Positions 54,580-64,000 of a stretch of 64,000 nucleotides of DNA are shown one piece after another. This DNA comes from Chryseobacterium sp. KLBC 52. Lineage in GTDB: Bacteria > Bacteroidota > Bacteroidia > Flavobacteriales > Weeksellaceae. The stretch's first letter is position 1, and the number at the start of each line of letters is the position of its first letter. The notes under the pieces were generated by a model. It saw only the letters and a program-made list of their open reading frames with translations. It did no database searches and had not been told where the DNA came from. The stretch covers positions 239,769 through 303,768 of the forward strand of contig NZ_QDFZ01000004.1 of the NCBI RefSeq assembly GCF_003347605.1. Direction: 5' to 3'. The translations under genes and the position numbers were made by a program.

Positions 54580-57240
54580 ATGAAGTATTTAAGATTATCA
54601 GGCCTTGAGCCTCTTATCATAACCCCGGAGAGTAATTTCATCAACGTTGGTGAAAGGACCAATGTTGCCGGTTCCAAAAAGTTTTTAAGACTGATCAAAG
54701 AGGAGAAATTCTCTGAAGCCTTAGATATTGCCCGCCATCAGGTAGAAGGAGGTGCCCAGATCCTGGATGTCAACTTTGATGATGGTTTGATCGATGGAAA
54801 AGCATCGATGATCAAATTCCTGAACTTAATTGCCTCAGAACCGGATATCGCAAGAATTCCGATCATGGTAGACTCTTCCAAATGGGAAATCCTTGAAGCA
54901 GGTCTCCAGGTAGCTCAAGGGAAATGTGTAGTGAATTCTATCAGCTTAAAAGAAGGTGAAGCAGAATTTATCAAACATGCCAAAGCCATTAAAAGATATG
55001 GTGCTGCAGTGATTGTCATGGCATTTGATGAGATAGGGCAGGCTGACAGTTTTGAACGAAGAATTGAAATTTCAAAACGTTCCTATGATATTTTGGTGAA
55101 CCAGATTGGTTTCCCTGCAGAAGATATCATTTTCGACTTAAATATCTTTCCGGTGGCAACCGGAATGGATGAGCACAGAAGAAATGCCATCGATTTTATT
55201 GAAGCTACACGCTGGGTAAGACAAAACCTTCCATACGCATCCGTGAGTGGAGGAGTAAGTAATGTTTCATTCTCTTTCCGTGGAAATGATACGGTGAGAG
55301 AAGCCATGCACTCTGTATTCCTTTACCATGCGATTCAGGCAGGAATGAACATCGGTATAGTGAATCCGGCCATGCTTGAGGTTTATGACGAGATCAATAA
55401 AGAATTACTGGAGCTTGTAGAAGATGTCATCCTGGATAAAAGAGAAGATGCTACAGAAAGACTTCTCGACTATTCCGAAAAGCATAAATCAGTTAAGAAA
55501 GAAAAAGCTGAAGACTTAGAATGGAGAAACAATCCTTTACAGGAAAGAATTACCCATGCTTTAGTAAAAGGAATAGACCGTTTTATTGAAGAAGATGTAG
55601 AAGAAGCAAGACAATTGGCAGAAAGACCACTTCATGTTATCGAAGTTAATTTGATGACCGGAATGGGAGTGGTAGGAGATTTATTCGGAAGCGGTAAAAT
55701 GTTTCTTCCCCAGGTAGTAAAGTCCGCAAGGGTAATGAAAAAAGCAGTAGCTTATTTACAGCCTTTCATTGAAGAAGAAAAAGACGGAACAAAACCTGCT
55801 AACGGAAAAATCTTAATGGCAACGGTAAAAGGAGACGTACATGATATCGGTAAAAATATTGTGAGTGTCGTCCTGGGTTGTAACAACTATGAAATTGTTG
55901 ATCTTGGTGTAATGGTTCCGGCTGAAAAGATTATCCAGACAGCTATTGAAGAAAAAGTAGACGTTATTGGACTAAGCGGACTGATTACCCCAAGTTTGGA
56001 TGAAATGGTCTATATCGCTTCAGAATTAGAAAGACAGAATTTAGATTTTCCATTATTGATCGGTGGTGCTACCACGTCAAAAGCACATACCGCAGTGAAA
56101 ATCGATTTAAAATATAAAAATGCAGTCGTTCATGTAAATGATGCCTCAAGAGCTGTAAATGTTGTGAGTTCATTATTAGGCGACCGAAATAAAGAATATG
56201 TTTCGGATTTAAAGAATGACTATTCTGATTTCAGAGAAAAATTCCTGAACAGACAAGTGGATAAAGATTATGTCTCCATTGAAGAAGCAAGAGAAAACAA
56301 TTTTAAAATTGATTGGGAAAACGAAGATATTTTCACTCCGAATACTGTAGGAATAAAAGTAATCGAGAATCAGGATTTAAGAGAACTTCTTCCTTTTATC
56401 GACTGGTCTCCGTTTTTCAGAAGCTGGGATCTTCACGGGAAATATCCGAATATCTTAGAAGATGAGGTTGTAGGAGTTCAGGCAAAAGAACTATTCAAAG
56501 ATGCTCAGGTCATTTTGAATAGAATTCTGGATGAGAAACTGTTGACCGCAAAAGCTATTTTCGGAATCTTTAAAGCCAATTCCAATGAATCTGATGATAT
56601 CTTGATTTTTGATGAAAATAATAATGAGCAGGCGAAGTTTTTAACCCTTAGACAGCAGGCTCAGAGATCAAAAGGAAAAGACTATCTCGCACTAAGCGAC
56701 TTCATTGCTCCTCAAAGCTCTGGAAAAACCGATTATGTGGGAGCATTCTGCGTAACCACCGGATTTGGAACCGATGAACTGTCTGCAGAATACGAAAAAG
56801 CCAATGATGATTACAATTCCATCATGGTAAAAGCTCTGGCAGACCGTTTTGCAGAAGCTTATGCCGAATTCTTACATAAAAAAGTCAGAACGGAATACTG
56901 GGGATACGCCAATCAGGAAAACTTAAGCAATGAAGAATTGATCGCCGAAAAATACAAAGGAATCCGTCCCGCTCCAGGTTATCCGGCTTGCCCTGATCAT
57001 TTGGAAAAGAAAACCATCTGGGATCTTTTAAAAGTAGAAGAAAATACAGGTGTTTTCCTTACAGAAAGCCTTGCTATGTTCCCTACAGCATCTGTTTCCG
57101 GATATTATTTCGGAAGCCCCCATGCCAAATATTTCGGATTAGGAAAAATTACAGAAGACCAGCTTGAAGATTATGCAGCAAGAAGAAGTTGTAGCATCCA
57201 GGAAGCGAGAAAATGGTTGTCGCCAAATTTAGCAGATTAA
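54580..57240 (+). CDS. metH: Methionine synthase, pterin- and cobalamin-binding part
   Basis: An 886-residue protein with MetH modules 2-4. The methyltetrahydrofolate domain comes first (about 1-290; [30 protein letters not shown]). The cap with [20 protein letters not shown] and the B12 domain with [17 protein letters not shown] (axial His), [13 protein letters not shown] and [14 protein letters not shown] follow. The reactivation domain (about 560-886) includes [20 protein letters not shown]. The homocysteine module is missing here and is encoded at 52394. It remethylates homocysteine to methionine and needs SAM for reactivation. Confidence 0.94.
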   Translation: MKYLRLSGLEPLIITPESNFINVGERTNVAGSKKFLRLIKEEKFSEALDIARHQVEGGAQILDVNFDDGLIDGKASMIKFLNLIASEPDIARIPIMVDSSKWEILEAGLQVAQGKCVVNSISLKEGEAEFIKHAKAIKRYGAAVIVMAFDEIGQADSFERRIEISKRSYDILVNQIGFPAEDIIFDLNIFPVATGMDEHRRNAIDFIEATRWVRQNLPYASVSGGVSNVSFSFRGNDTVREAMHSVFLYHAIQAGMNIGIVNPAMLEVYDEINKELLELVEDVILDKREDATERLLDYSEKHKSVKKEKAEDLEWRNNPLQERITHALVKGIDRFIEEDVEEARQLAERPLHVIEVNLMTGMGVVGDLFGSGKMFLPQVVKSARVMKKAVAYLQPFIEEEKDGTKPANGKILMATVKGDVHDIGKNIVSVVLGCNNYEIVDLGVMVPAEKIIQTAIEEKVDVIGLSGLITPSLDEMVYIASELERQNLDFPLLIGGATTSKAHTAVKIDLKYKNAVVHVNDASRAVNVVSSLLGDRNKEYVSDLKNDYSDFREKFLNRQVDKDYVSIEEARENNFKIDWENEDIFTPNTVGIKVIENQDLRELLPFIDWSPFFRSWDLHGKYPNILEDEVVGVQAKELFKDAQVILNRILDEKLLTAKAIFGIFKANSNESDDILIFDENNNEQAKFLTLRQQAQRSKGKDYLALSDFIAPQSSGKTDYVGAFCVTTGFGTDELSAEYEKANDDYNSIMVKALADRFAEAYAEFLHKKVRTEYWGYANQENLSNEELIAEKYKGIRPAPGYPACPDHLEKKTIWDLLKVEENTGVFLTESLAMFPTASVSGYYFGSPHAKYFGLGKITEDQLEDYAARRSCSIQEARKWLSPNLAD

Positions 57241-57247
57241 CATTAAC

Positions 57248-58207
57248 ATGAAGATAACAGAACACATTAAAAATGCAAATGGAAAAACTTTATTCTCCTT
57301 AGAAGTTGTTCCGCCACAGAAAGGAATCGGGATTGAAGATCTTTATACCAATATAGATCCGTTGATGGAGTTCAAACCTCCTTTCATTGATGTTACCACC
57401 TCCAGAGAAGAATATATTTATTTAGACAAAGGAAATGGTTTGATGGAACGTCGTATTACAAGAATGCGCCCGGGAACACTGGGAATTTGCGCTGCTATTC
57501 AGCATAAATACAATGTAGATACAGTACCACACCTTCTTTGCGGAGGTTTTACAAAAGAAGAAACAGAATATCTGTTGGTAGACTGTATGTACCTTGGAAT
57601 AGATAATGTAATGGCCTTAAGAGGTGACGCCATGAAAGGGCATCAGTACTTTGAACCCACTCAGGGAGGCCACGCAAGTGCGATGGATCTTGTGGGACAG
57701 ATTAATAATCTGGGAAGAGGAAAATATCTTCACAACGAAGAACAGGTTTGTGATGAACTGAACAAATTCTGCATCGGAGTAGCCGGATATCCTGAAAAGC
57801 ATATGGAAGCCCCTTCCATGAACTATGACCTGAAGTGGCTGAAACAAAAAGTAGATGCCGGAGCAGATTATATCGTAACCCAAATGTTTTTTGACAATAA
57901 AAAGTATATTGAATTCGTTCAGAAAGCAAGAGAAATGGGGATAACGGTTCCAATCATTCCGGGGATCAAACCTATTGCAACAAAGAAACACTTAAAAATC
58001 CTGCCTCAGGTATTCAAAATAGATCTTCCTGAAGAACTTATCAATGAGGTAGAAAATGCAAAAAATAATGAAGCCGTAAAGCAGATCGGAATAGAGTGGT
58101 CCATTGCTCAATGCAAAGAACTACTGGATTTTGGAGTTCCTGTTCTGCACTTCTACTCAATGGGAAAGAGTGATAATATTAAAAAAGTAGCCGGTGAGCT
58201 ATTCTAA
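57248..58207 (+). CDS. metF: Methylenetetrahydrofolate reductase
   Basis: A 319-residue flavoenzyme that makes 5-methyltetrahydrofolate, the methyl donor for MetH. Motifs: FSLEVVPPQKGIGIEDLY, DVTTSREEYI, CGGFTKEETEYLL, NVMALRGDAMKGH, AGADYIVTQMFFDNKKYIEF and HFYSMGKSDNI. Slightly longer than E. coli MetF. It follows metH by seven bases and closes the SAM-regulated operon, before a terminator. Confidence 0.95.
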   Translation: MKITEHIKNANGKTLFSLEVVPPQKGIGIEDLYTNIDPLMEFKPPFIDVTTSREEYIYLDKGNGLMERRITRMRPGTLGICAAIQHKYNVDTVPHLLCGGFTKEETEYLLVDCMYLGIDNVMALRGDAMKGHQYFEPTQGGHASAMDLVGQINNLGRGKYLHNEEQVCDELNKFCIGVAGYPEKHMEAPSMNYDLKWLKQKVDAGADYIVTQMFFDNKKYIEFVQKAREMGITVPIIPGIKPIATKKHLKILPQVFKIDLPEELINEVENAKNNEAVKQIGIEWSIAQCKELLDFGVPVLHFYSMGKSDNIKKVAGELF

Positions 58208-58227
58208 TAAAAGTACCAAAATGAAGG

Positions 58228-58260
58228 AACCCCTGTGAATTTGCACAGGGGTTTATTTTT
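58228..58260. terminator. Terminator of the methionine operon
   Basis: AACCCCTGTG (58228-58237), loop AATTTG, CACAGGGGTT (58244-58253), then TATTTTTA. It converges with the stop of the minus-strand gene at 58259. Confidence 0.85.
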
Positions 58261-58936
58261 ATTGATTTAAGAATTTAACCAGTTTAATAAGGTCTTCTTC
58301 TTTATTTATTTTGATATTATTAGATTTCGCAAACTTTTCGATCTCATCTTTTTTTGCTGGAAAAGCTTCAGCTATATCTTTTATTTTTTTTGGCTTTTTG
58401 ATGTAACCTGATTCTGTTTTAATATAATATACCGGGTCTAATGTTTTAAAAGATGCCGGTCTATCGGTAGCATAAGAGTTTGCTGCAGGAACCGCATCAA
58501 TAAATTTTGTTTTTATTTTTTTATATAATCCCGTTTTATCTTTAACTAATTCAAAAAAATATCCACTTAAATCATCTTGTGTGTCTAAGCGAACTAAAGT
58601 CATTTTAGGGGAGAATATTTCAATTCTTGAGAATTTTTCTTCCTTAGGAAGAGCTAAAGTCGTCCCATTTTTTTGAAACTCTATTTCATCGTTAAATGTA
58701 TTATATCTAACAGGTGCTTTTTCATAATCATTAGCAACTTGGGCAATATTAAAGCTTTTACTTAAATAAGGTGAACCAATAATTTCATCATAATTTAAAG
58801 CTCTTCCGGCACCTTCTGATTTAATTTTAAAGAAAACCTCCCGTGTTCCCCCTCCTGAAGTTAATCCAATTGTGTTTGCTTGGCTAAACAGAAAGGATGA
58901 CATCCCCAATAATGTAATTAATGTAATCTTTTTCAT
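58259..58936 (-). CDS. Exported protein of unknown function
   Basis: A 225-residue protein with signal peptide MKKITLITLLGMSSFLFSQ. No domain recognised. The middle looks beta-rich (SRIEIFSPKMTLVRLD) and the last 45 residues are a lysine-rich helical tail (KKPKKIKDIAEAFPAKKDEI, NINKEEDLIKLVKFL-like). It resembles small periplasmic or surface proteins seen in Chryseobacterium; function unknown. Single gene. Confidence 0.75.
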   Translation of the reverse strand: MKKITLITLLGMSSFLFSQANTIGLTSGGGTREVFFKIKSEGAGRALNYDEIIGSPYLSKSFNIAQVANDYEKAPVRYNTFNDEIEFQKNGTTLALPKEEKFSRIEIFSPKMTLVRLDTQDDLSGYFFELVKDKTGLYKKIKTKFIDAVPAANSYATDRPASFKTLDPVYYIKTESGYIKKPKKIKDIAEAFPAKKDEIEKFAKSNNIKINKEEDLIKLVKFLNQ

Positions 58937-59007
58937 GAGTTATTGATATGTTTTTAATTAAGTTACCAAAAGTACAAATATTATTGTATCTGCCGACAAA
59001 AAATAAC

Positions 59008-60159
59008 TTATAAAACAGAATGTTTTTCAAATTCCTTCCTTCTGTCAAACAAATATCTATAAGTAGCCAGCTTCCGGGTAACCGTTGTTTCCAGAACTTC
59101 TGCAATCTTGATCATTTTCGGATTAAAATCACCAATCCACTGCAGCTCCGTAACCGTAAAATCCGTATATTTTCTCAAATGCTGGGTTCCTTCCCAGATC
59201 ATATACCCGTCAATGCCTTTCTTTTGCCATTCAGGGACAACCCCAAAAACAAGCCCAACCATTTTTTCATTCTTTTTAAAACGCTTTAAAAACAAAAATT
59301 TGAGCTTTTCAAAAATCCCGAATTTCCCATTAAGGTATTTGAACCACTGGTTGAGGTCCGGCATATTGATCCACATCGCAATAGGGGTCTCATTTTCATA
59401 TACAAACCATGAAATATGCTCATTAATAATAGGTTTCATGGTGTTGAACATTTTCAGAACTTTTGCTTCTTCCAGATGCTTTCCTTCTCCATGAGAAGCC
59501 CATGCTTTATTATACACTTCTGTAAAGTCCCTGGCAAACTTTGGAAGATTATTCTTTTTCATAGGTTGGGCTGAGATTGCAGGATTTCTTCTGTTCTTTT
59601 CGTGGGCAATAGTAAAGATCCTGGAAACCTCTGCAAAAACAGGTCTGGTAAAACATAGCTGCTCAAAATAAATCTGAAAACCATAATTCTCAAAAAGATC
59701 TTTGTAATAAGGGAAGTTATAATTCATCCCAAACAAAGGTTCAGCAAAACCCTCAATCAAAAGACCCCAGAATTTATCCCGTTCCCCAAAATTGATAGGA
59801 CCGTCCATTGCCTCCATTCCTTTTTCCTGAAGCCACTTTTTACAATGGTCAAAAATAAAATTGGCCGTTTCCTGATCATTGATACAGTCAAAAAAGCCAA
59901 TTCCTCCAGTTGGTTGCTTTTGCTCATAACAACCGTTCACAAAAACAGCTATTTTCCCAACGGTGTTGCCATTCTTTTTAAACAGAAACCTTTTACATTC
60001 TCCATTTTTAAAGAATTTATTCTTGGCAGGATCAAAAATCTCCTCAATATGTTTATCTAAAGGACGGATATAATTTTTGTCGTGTTCATAAAGGCGGGCC
60101 GGGAATTCCAGAAATTCCCTTTTATGGAGTTGGTTTTGTACTTCTTCGACAATAATCAT
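59008..60159 (-). CDS. GNAT-superfamily-like protein
   Basis: A 383-residue protein of a conserved bacterial family whose C-terminal part has an acyltransferase-like fold (VGLVFGVVPEWQKKGIDGYM, with the acyl-CoA-type loop). The N-terminus KREFLEFPARLYEHDKNYIR, MDGPINFGERDKFWGLLIEG, and GMNYNFPYYKDLFENYGFQ are family features. Homologues are sometimes labelled GTP cyclohydrolase, probably because of the neighbouring folE gene, but nothing here supports that chemistry. Substrate unknown. Divergent from folE. Confidence 0.75.
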   Translation of the reverse strand: MIIVEEVQNQLHKREFLEFPARLYEHDKNYIRPLDKHIEEIFDPAKNKFFKNGECKRFLFKKNGNTVGKIAVFVNGCYEQKQPTGGIGFFDCINDQETANFIFDHCKKWLQEKGMEAMDGPINFGERDKFWGLLIEGFAEPLFGMNYNFPYYKDLFENYGFQIYFEQLCFTRPVFAEVSRIFTIAHEKNRRNPAISAQPMKKNNLPKFARDFTEVYNKAWASHGEGKHLEEAKVLKMFNTMKPIINEHISWFVYENETPIAMWINMPDLNQWFKYLNGKFGIFEKLKFLFLKRFKKNEKMVGLVFGVVPEWQKKGIDGYMIWEGTQHLRKYTDFTVTELQWIGDFNPKMIKIAEVLETTVTRKLATYRYLFDRRKEFEKHSVL

Positions 60160-60235
60160 ATGTTTTTTTATCAGAAATGGCTATAAAAGATAATGTTTTT
60201 CATCTCATTTGAAATAGACAAAAAGATATTATCCG

Positions 60236-60243
60236 TATTTTTG
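60236..60243 (+). promoter_or_regulatory. -7 box TATTTTTG of folE
   Basis: Perfect TAnnTTTG, 17 bases before the folE ATG. TTTG at 60208-60211 lies 24 bases upstream, longer than usual spacing. Confidence 0.45.
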
Positions 60244-60260
60244 CTGCAAATTAAATAAAA

Positions 60261-60926
60261 ATGGTTGATTTTACTGATAACGACGATGATATTTTCACTG
60301 GAAAAGAACATACGCCTATAAGGGAAGATGCTTTTGATAAATCGCCACAGGAAAAAATTGAAAAAATTACTGAGCTTTTTGGCGAGATTATGGAAACGCT
60401 GGGAATGGATATGACAGATGATTCTCTGAAAGACTCTCCAAGACGTGTTGCCAAAATGTATGTGAACGAGATTTTCGGAGGACTTCTTCCTGAAAACAAA
60501 CCAGGAATCTCCACTTTCTCCAACAAATACAAATACCGCCAGATGTTGGTAGAAAAGGATATCACCGTATATTCTTTCTGCGAACACCACTTTTTACCCA
60601 TCATAGGAAGAGCACATGTTGCTTATATTTCCAATGGAGAAGTAATCGGTCTTTCAAAAATTAACAGAATTGTAGATTACTACGCGAAAAGACCACAGGT
60701 TCAGGAAAGGCTTACCATGCAGATTGTAGATGCTCTGAAAGAAGCTTTGGGAACGAAAGATGTGGCATGTATCATTGATGCAAAACACCTTTGTGTAAAC
60801 TGCAGAGGAATAAAAGATACAGCAAGTTCTACCATTACTGCAGAATTGAGTGGTATTTTCAGAACAAACCCTATTACAAGACAGGAATTCTTACATTACG
60901 TAGGAAGCCATGCAAAACTGGATTAA
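60261..60926 (+). CDS. folE: GTP cyclohydrolase I
   Basis: A 221-residue zinc enzyme opening GTP to dihydroneopterin triphosphate, the first step of tetrahydrofolate synthesis. Motifs: DSPRRVAKMYVNEIFGG, SFCEHHFLPIIGRAHVAY (zinc Cys and His), GLSKINRIVDYYAKRPQVQE and HLCVNCRGIKDTASST (second zinc Cys). Length is normal. It overlaps nothing; the DinB gene follows after six bases. Folate made here feeds the MetF/MetH pathway encoded upstream. Confidence 0.96.
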   Translation: MVDFTDNDDDIFTGKEHTPIREDAFDKSPQEKIEKITELFGEIMETLGMDMTDDSLKDSPRRVAKMYVNEIFGGLLPENKPGISTFSNKYKYRQMLVEKDITVYSFCEHHFLPIIGRAHVAYISNGEVIGLSKINRIVDYYAKRPQVQERLTMQIVDALKEALGTKDVACIIDAKHLCVNCRGIKDTASSTITAELSGIFRTNPITRQEFLHYVGSHAKLD

Positions 60927-60932
60927 TAAACA

Positions 60933-61364
60933 ATGAACTACCAGATTCTTAGAAATATTATCGATTCCGAGCTTCAGAGATTTAAAAATATCACTGAAGA
61001 AGAATGGTCGCGTAAGGGTTCTTCAGAAAAATGGTCCAAAAAAGAAATTATTGGCCATCTTTGTGACAGCGCTTTTACAAATATCCGTAGATTTGTTGTG
61101 ACACAATATAAAGAGAACGAAAATATTGTATATGACCAGAATTTTTGGGTAAAAGCTCAGAACTATCAGAATGTTCCCACTTCAGATCTTATTGATCTGT
61201 GGAAATCTTTAAACTATCAGATTGTTCATATCGTAGAAAATATCCCGGACGATGCATTACAGAGAACCTGTGATACGACCAAAACAGAGCCTCGGTTCTA
61301 TACATTGGAGTTTATTATCGATGATTATGTAGATCATTTACAGCATCATTTAAAAGCGATTTAA
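60933..61364 (+). CDS. DinB family protein
   Basis: A 143-residue helical-bundle protein of the DinB/YfiT superfamily. The metal-binding His residues fit the family: IGHLCDSAF (about 45-53) and DDYVDHLQHHLKAI at the end. These proteins are metal-dependent, often thiol-linked enzymes, with function unknown here. It lies six bases after folE and is probably co-transcribed. Confidence 0.88.
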   Translation: MNYQILRNIIDSELQRFKNITEEEWSRKGSSEKWSKKEIIGHLCDSAFTNIRRFVVTQYKENENIVYDQNFWVKAQNYQNVPTSDLIDLWKSLNYQIVHIVENIPDDALQRTCDTTKTEPRFYTLEFIIDDYVDHLQHHLKAI

Positions 61365-61489
61365 TTATGATAAAATTTAAAAAAGTTTCAGATAAGATTT
61401 TTATCACGACAATTATTTGTTGTGACAGATGTAATTTTTAACTCAATTTTGAATCTTTAAAATCATTAAATCTTTTAACTTAAAAATAA

Positions 61490-62956
61490 ATGCAATTAAA
61501 AATATATAACTCGCTTACAGCAGAAAAAGAAATATTCAAACCTATCTTAGAAGGAAACGTCGGAATGTACGTCTGCGGACCTACCGTGTACAGCAATGTA
61601 CATTTAGGGAATGTAAGAACTTTCCTTTCTTTCGATTTTATCTATCGTACCCTGATGCATTTGGGATACAAAGTAAGATATGTAAGAAATATTACTGATG
61701 CAGGTCACCTTACCGATGATGGAAATGTTGATAACGACAGATTCGTAAAACAGACCAGACTTGAAAAGCTGGAACCTATGGAAATTGTACAGAAATATAC
61801 CGTAGACTTCCACAAAGTGCTGGATATGTTCAACTTACTTCCTCCAAACATCGAACCTACTGCTACAGGACATATTGTAGAGCAGATCGAGTTAACTCAA
61901 AAACTAATTGAAAGAGGATTTGCTTACGAAAGCAATGGTTCAGTATATTTTGATGTTTTGGAGTACAACAAAAGAGGATTGAACTATGGTGAACTTTCAA
62001 AACGTAACATAGAAGAGCTTTTCGCCAATACCAGAGACCTTGACGGACAGGGTGAAAAGAAAAACCCACAGGATTTTGCATTGTGGAAAAAAGCATCCCC
62101 AGCCCACATCATGAGATGGAATTCCCCTTGGGGAGAAGGTTTCCCGGGATGGCATCTTGAATGTACTGCAATGAGTACAAAATATCTTGGCGAAACATTC
62201 GATATCCATGGAGGAGGAATGGACCTTAAATTCCCTCACCACGAATGCGAAATTGCACAAGGAAAAGCTTGCAACGATGCAGCTCCGGTAAATTACTGGA
62301 TGCACGCCAATATGCTGACGATGAATTCTCAGCGTATGAGCAAATCTACAGGAAACTATATCCTTCCGATGCAGCTGGTTACAGGTGATAATGACTTCTT
62401 TGAAAAACCTTTCCATCCTTCAATTGTACGTTTCTGCTTCCTGCAGGCTCACTACAGAAGTGTTCTGGATATTTCAAACGATGCCATGATAGCCAGCGAA
62501 AAAGGATTTATCAGATTAATGGAAGCAGTGAAAGTATTGAATTCTATTACCCCTGATGATACCAAACAATCCGGTTTCAGCCTGAAAGAATGGAAAAATA
62601 AAGCATATGAAGCTTTAACAGACGACTTCAATTCACCAATCCTGATCGCTCACCTGTTTGAAGCGGTGAAATACATCTTTGCTTTGAATGATGGTAAGGA
62701 AACAATCTCAACAGATGACCTTGAAGATTTGAAAACTACACTCAATGCTTTTATCTTTGACGTTCTGGGATTGCAAACCGTAGAAGAGAATAACAATGAA
62801 AAGCTGGATCAGACCCTGAAAGTTTTGATCGAATTGAGAAATCAGGCAAGAAAATCAAAAAATTTCGAACTTTCAGACCAGATCAGAGATAAACTGCTTG
62901 CAGAAGGTATCGAATTAAAAGACGGAAGAGACGGAACATCATACGTTCTGAACTAG
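61490..62956 (+). CDS. cysS: Cysteine--tRNA ligase
   Basis: A 488-residue class I synthetase. The zinc Cys and signature are in [18 protein letters not shown] (HIGH box as HLGN), [20 protein letters not shown], and the KMSKS loop is RMSKSTGN. The C-terminal anticodon-binding part has [20 protein letters not shown]. Length is normal. Start [16 protein letters not shown] is typical. A terminator follows at 62980. Confidence 0.97.
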   Translation: MQLKIYNSLTAEKEIFKPILEGNVGMYVCGPTVYSNVHLGNVRTFLSFDFIYRTLMHLGYKVRYVRNITDAGHLTDDGNVDNDRFVKQTRLEKLEPMEIVQKYTVDFHKVLDMFNLLPPNIEPTATGHIVEQIELTQKLIERGFAYESNGSVYFDVLEYNKRGLNYGELSKRNIEELFANTRDLDGQGEKKNPQDFALWKKASPAHIMRWNSPWGEGFPGWHLECTAMSTKYLGETFDIHGGGMDLKFPHHECEIAQGKACNDAAPVNYWMHANMLTMNSQRMSKSTGNYILPMQLVTGDNDFFEKPFHPSIVRFCFLQAHYRSVLDISNDAMIASEKGFIRLMEAVKVLNSITPDDTKQSGFSLKEWKNKAYEALTDDFNSPILIAHLFEAVKYIFALNDGKETISTDDLEDLKTTLNAFIFDVLGLQTVEENNNEKLDQTLKVLIELRNQARKSKNFELSDQIRDKLLAEGIELKDGRDGTSYVLN

Positions 62957-62979
62957 AAAATATAACTTCGTTTTATCCC

Positions 62980-63028
62980 CATTCCGTAGGAGTCCCCCAT
63001 ATTTAGGATTCTTACGGAATGTTTTTTT
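62980..63028 (+). terminator. Terminator of cysS
   Basis: CATTCCGTAGGAGTCC (62980-62995) pairs with GGATTCTTACGGAATG (63006-63021), 13 of 16 positions complementary, followed by seven T. The motif resembles a dispersed repeat, so the terminator may have come from one. Confidence 0.65.
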
Positions 63029-63215
63029 ATCCTTTCTAGAGAATATGTCCCTATTTCAGATTATGCCTCTTTGTCCTTCATTTCTCTCTTAAACCCTCTT
63101 ACGCACCAACAAACTCTCAAACCCTCCAACCCTCCAACTCTCAAACTCTCGAACTTTTTTCAGGAGCTTAATCCTGCTATCCATTCATACTCCTCGCGCC
63201 ACCGCGCTCCCACGC

Positions 63216-63243
63216 TGTCACCCTGAGCGAAGCCGAAGGGTTT
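63216..63243. repeat. REP-like hairpin (copy 2)
   Basis: TGTCACCCTGAGCGAAGCCG then AAGGGTTT: stem ACCCT/AGGGT with the conserved core GAGC..AG.CGA. See copies at 51133 and 63565. Confidence 0.7.
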
Positions 63244-63312
63244 CTCAAGCCCACCCACCCTCCAACCCAAGCTGCGGGGTAACCATTACTATCAGGGCTA
63301 GGGGAGGAGCTG

Positions 63313-63343
<31 letters not shown>

Positions 63344-63564
63344 TTTTCGGGGTAGGAGGGTACAGTGGCTGAGGTTATTGAGTTTCGGGTTTCGGTTTTC
63401 GAGGTATAAAAAGAACATTGGAGTTCTATGGAAACAGGGTATTGAGTACAAATCTCTATTCCTATTGTGTCATTCCGGAGGAATCCCAACTTCTTTACGA
63501 GAGTCTTAAAGAAAGTAAAATAACAGTATAGTGTCTCAGACCTTTTAGCCGTTAGTATTAGCAA

Positions 63565-63592
63565 TGTCATGCTGAGCCGAGTCGAAGCATTT
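63565..63592. repeat. REP-like hairpin (copy 3)
   Basis: TGTCATGCTGAGCCGAGTCG then AAGCATTT: stem ATGCT/AGCAT with the same core. The stem sequence differs from the other two copies but base-pairing is preserved. Confidence 0.7.
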
Positions 63593-64000
63593 TAATTAAT
63601 TACTTTATACGAGTTAAATCTTATCACTCTATATTATATATAAATATATCCTTTAGCATTTCCCATCCTTCCCATTCTATATAATATAAAAGCAAACATC
63701 TTCTCCGTGTCAATCTGTGTCATCTGTGTTTCATTATAACCATTCAATAGGAATGGGCTAAAATCCTGAGCTTAATTAAAGGGAGCCTGGTCTCATGAAA
63801 ATTCCCGATCCTCAAGCTTCAATCCAAACTTACACCTGCACCTTACTCATATATACCTTATTTTCGTCCTTCCACACCCCAAAACCCGCATCCCGCAACC
63901 CGAATCATCTCCTCTCACCCTCTCCAACGCACAAACCCTCCAACCCTCCCACGCTCTCACCCCATCCTCCAAACAAATGTTTAAAATTTTTCACCCTGCC

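Noticed and set aside
59008..60159. Calling this protein GTP cyclohydrolase because of its neighbour
   Set aside because: The true GTP cyclohydrolase motifs are in the protein at 60261. This one has acyltransferase-like sequence and none of the zinc motifs.
63085..63155. Tandem protein-coding repeats in the pyrimidine-rich stretch
   Set aside because: Words such as CCAACCCTC repeat without frame or start codon; it is noncoding repeat sequence.

Overview
The window looks like a chromosomal segment of a flavobacterium close to Chryseobacterium (Bacteroidota, Weeksellaceae). The evidence is AT-rich DNA, start codons without Shine-Dalgarno sequences, and several promoter boxes of the Bacteroidota type TAnnTTTG. 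The protein content agrees: an OmpA protein with thrombospondin-3 repeats, tandem PF14905-type outer-membrane barrels, split MetH, GG-leader peptides and many S23/IVP-like four-helix-bundle genes. This assignment is inference from content; there is no rRNA or tRNA gene in the window.

Layout. 1-5400: a two-component system (response regulator, unknown soluble protein, six-helix membrane protein, kinase without its own sensor domain) followed by a three-gene operon of unknown function. Both promoters carry the same dyad (TTAC(A/C)C-N4-GTGTAA) at identical distance from the same -7 box, so the regulator probably controls its own operon and the second one. 5.6-8.3 kb: enolase and citrate synthase. 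8.4-8.5 kb: an unlisted 54-residue GG-leader, cysteine-rich peptide gene on the minus strand. 8.8-17.6 kb: two guanidino-group hydrolases (one is CtlX), an AdoMet decarboxylase homologue, DUF4178, a small membrane protein, DUF350, a membrane-fused spermidine synthase, a flavoprotein and a polytopic membrane protein, most of them overlapping or a few bases apart. This arginine/polyamine-linked membrane cluster is the strongest candidate for an incompletely described system. 17.6-25 kb: a GH43-like enzyme, an esterase and two paralogous outer-membrane barrels. 25.3-32.2 kb: DUF3817, nadD, recJ, an M48 protease, an SDR protein lacking its catalytic Ser and Lys, and an unusual ABC-F protein. 32.3-37.3 kb: smpB, OmpA, YebC, an LpxH-like phosphoesterase, a glycosyltransferase and a small GNAT. 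37.5-45.1 kb: an RDD protein divergent from a SpoIIM/DUF4129/DUF4350/MoxR/DUF58 operon. 45.1-48.2 kb: OsmC and a GH63-like glycosidase. 48.4-58.2 kb: a SAM riboswitch followed by a complete homoserine-to-methionine operon with MetH split in two and a fatty acid desaturase between the halves. 58.3-63 kb: a secreted unknown protein, a GNAT-like protein, folE, DinB and cysS. 63-64 kb: a gene-free, repeat-rich tail.

Repeats. Two IVP-like genes (one intact, one broken by a TGA) sit inside operons and are flanked by inverted repeats; a third copy of the repeat pair lacks the gene. A REP-like hairpin occurs three times with compensatory stem changes. Two heptanucleotide tandem arrays are present, one directly upstream of the small GNAT gene.
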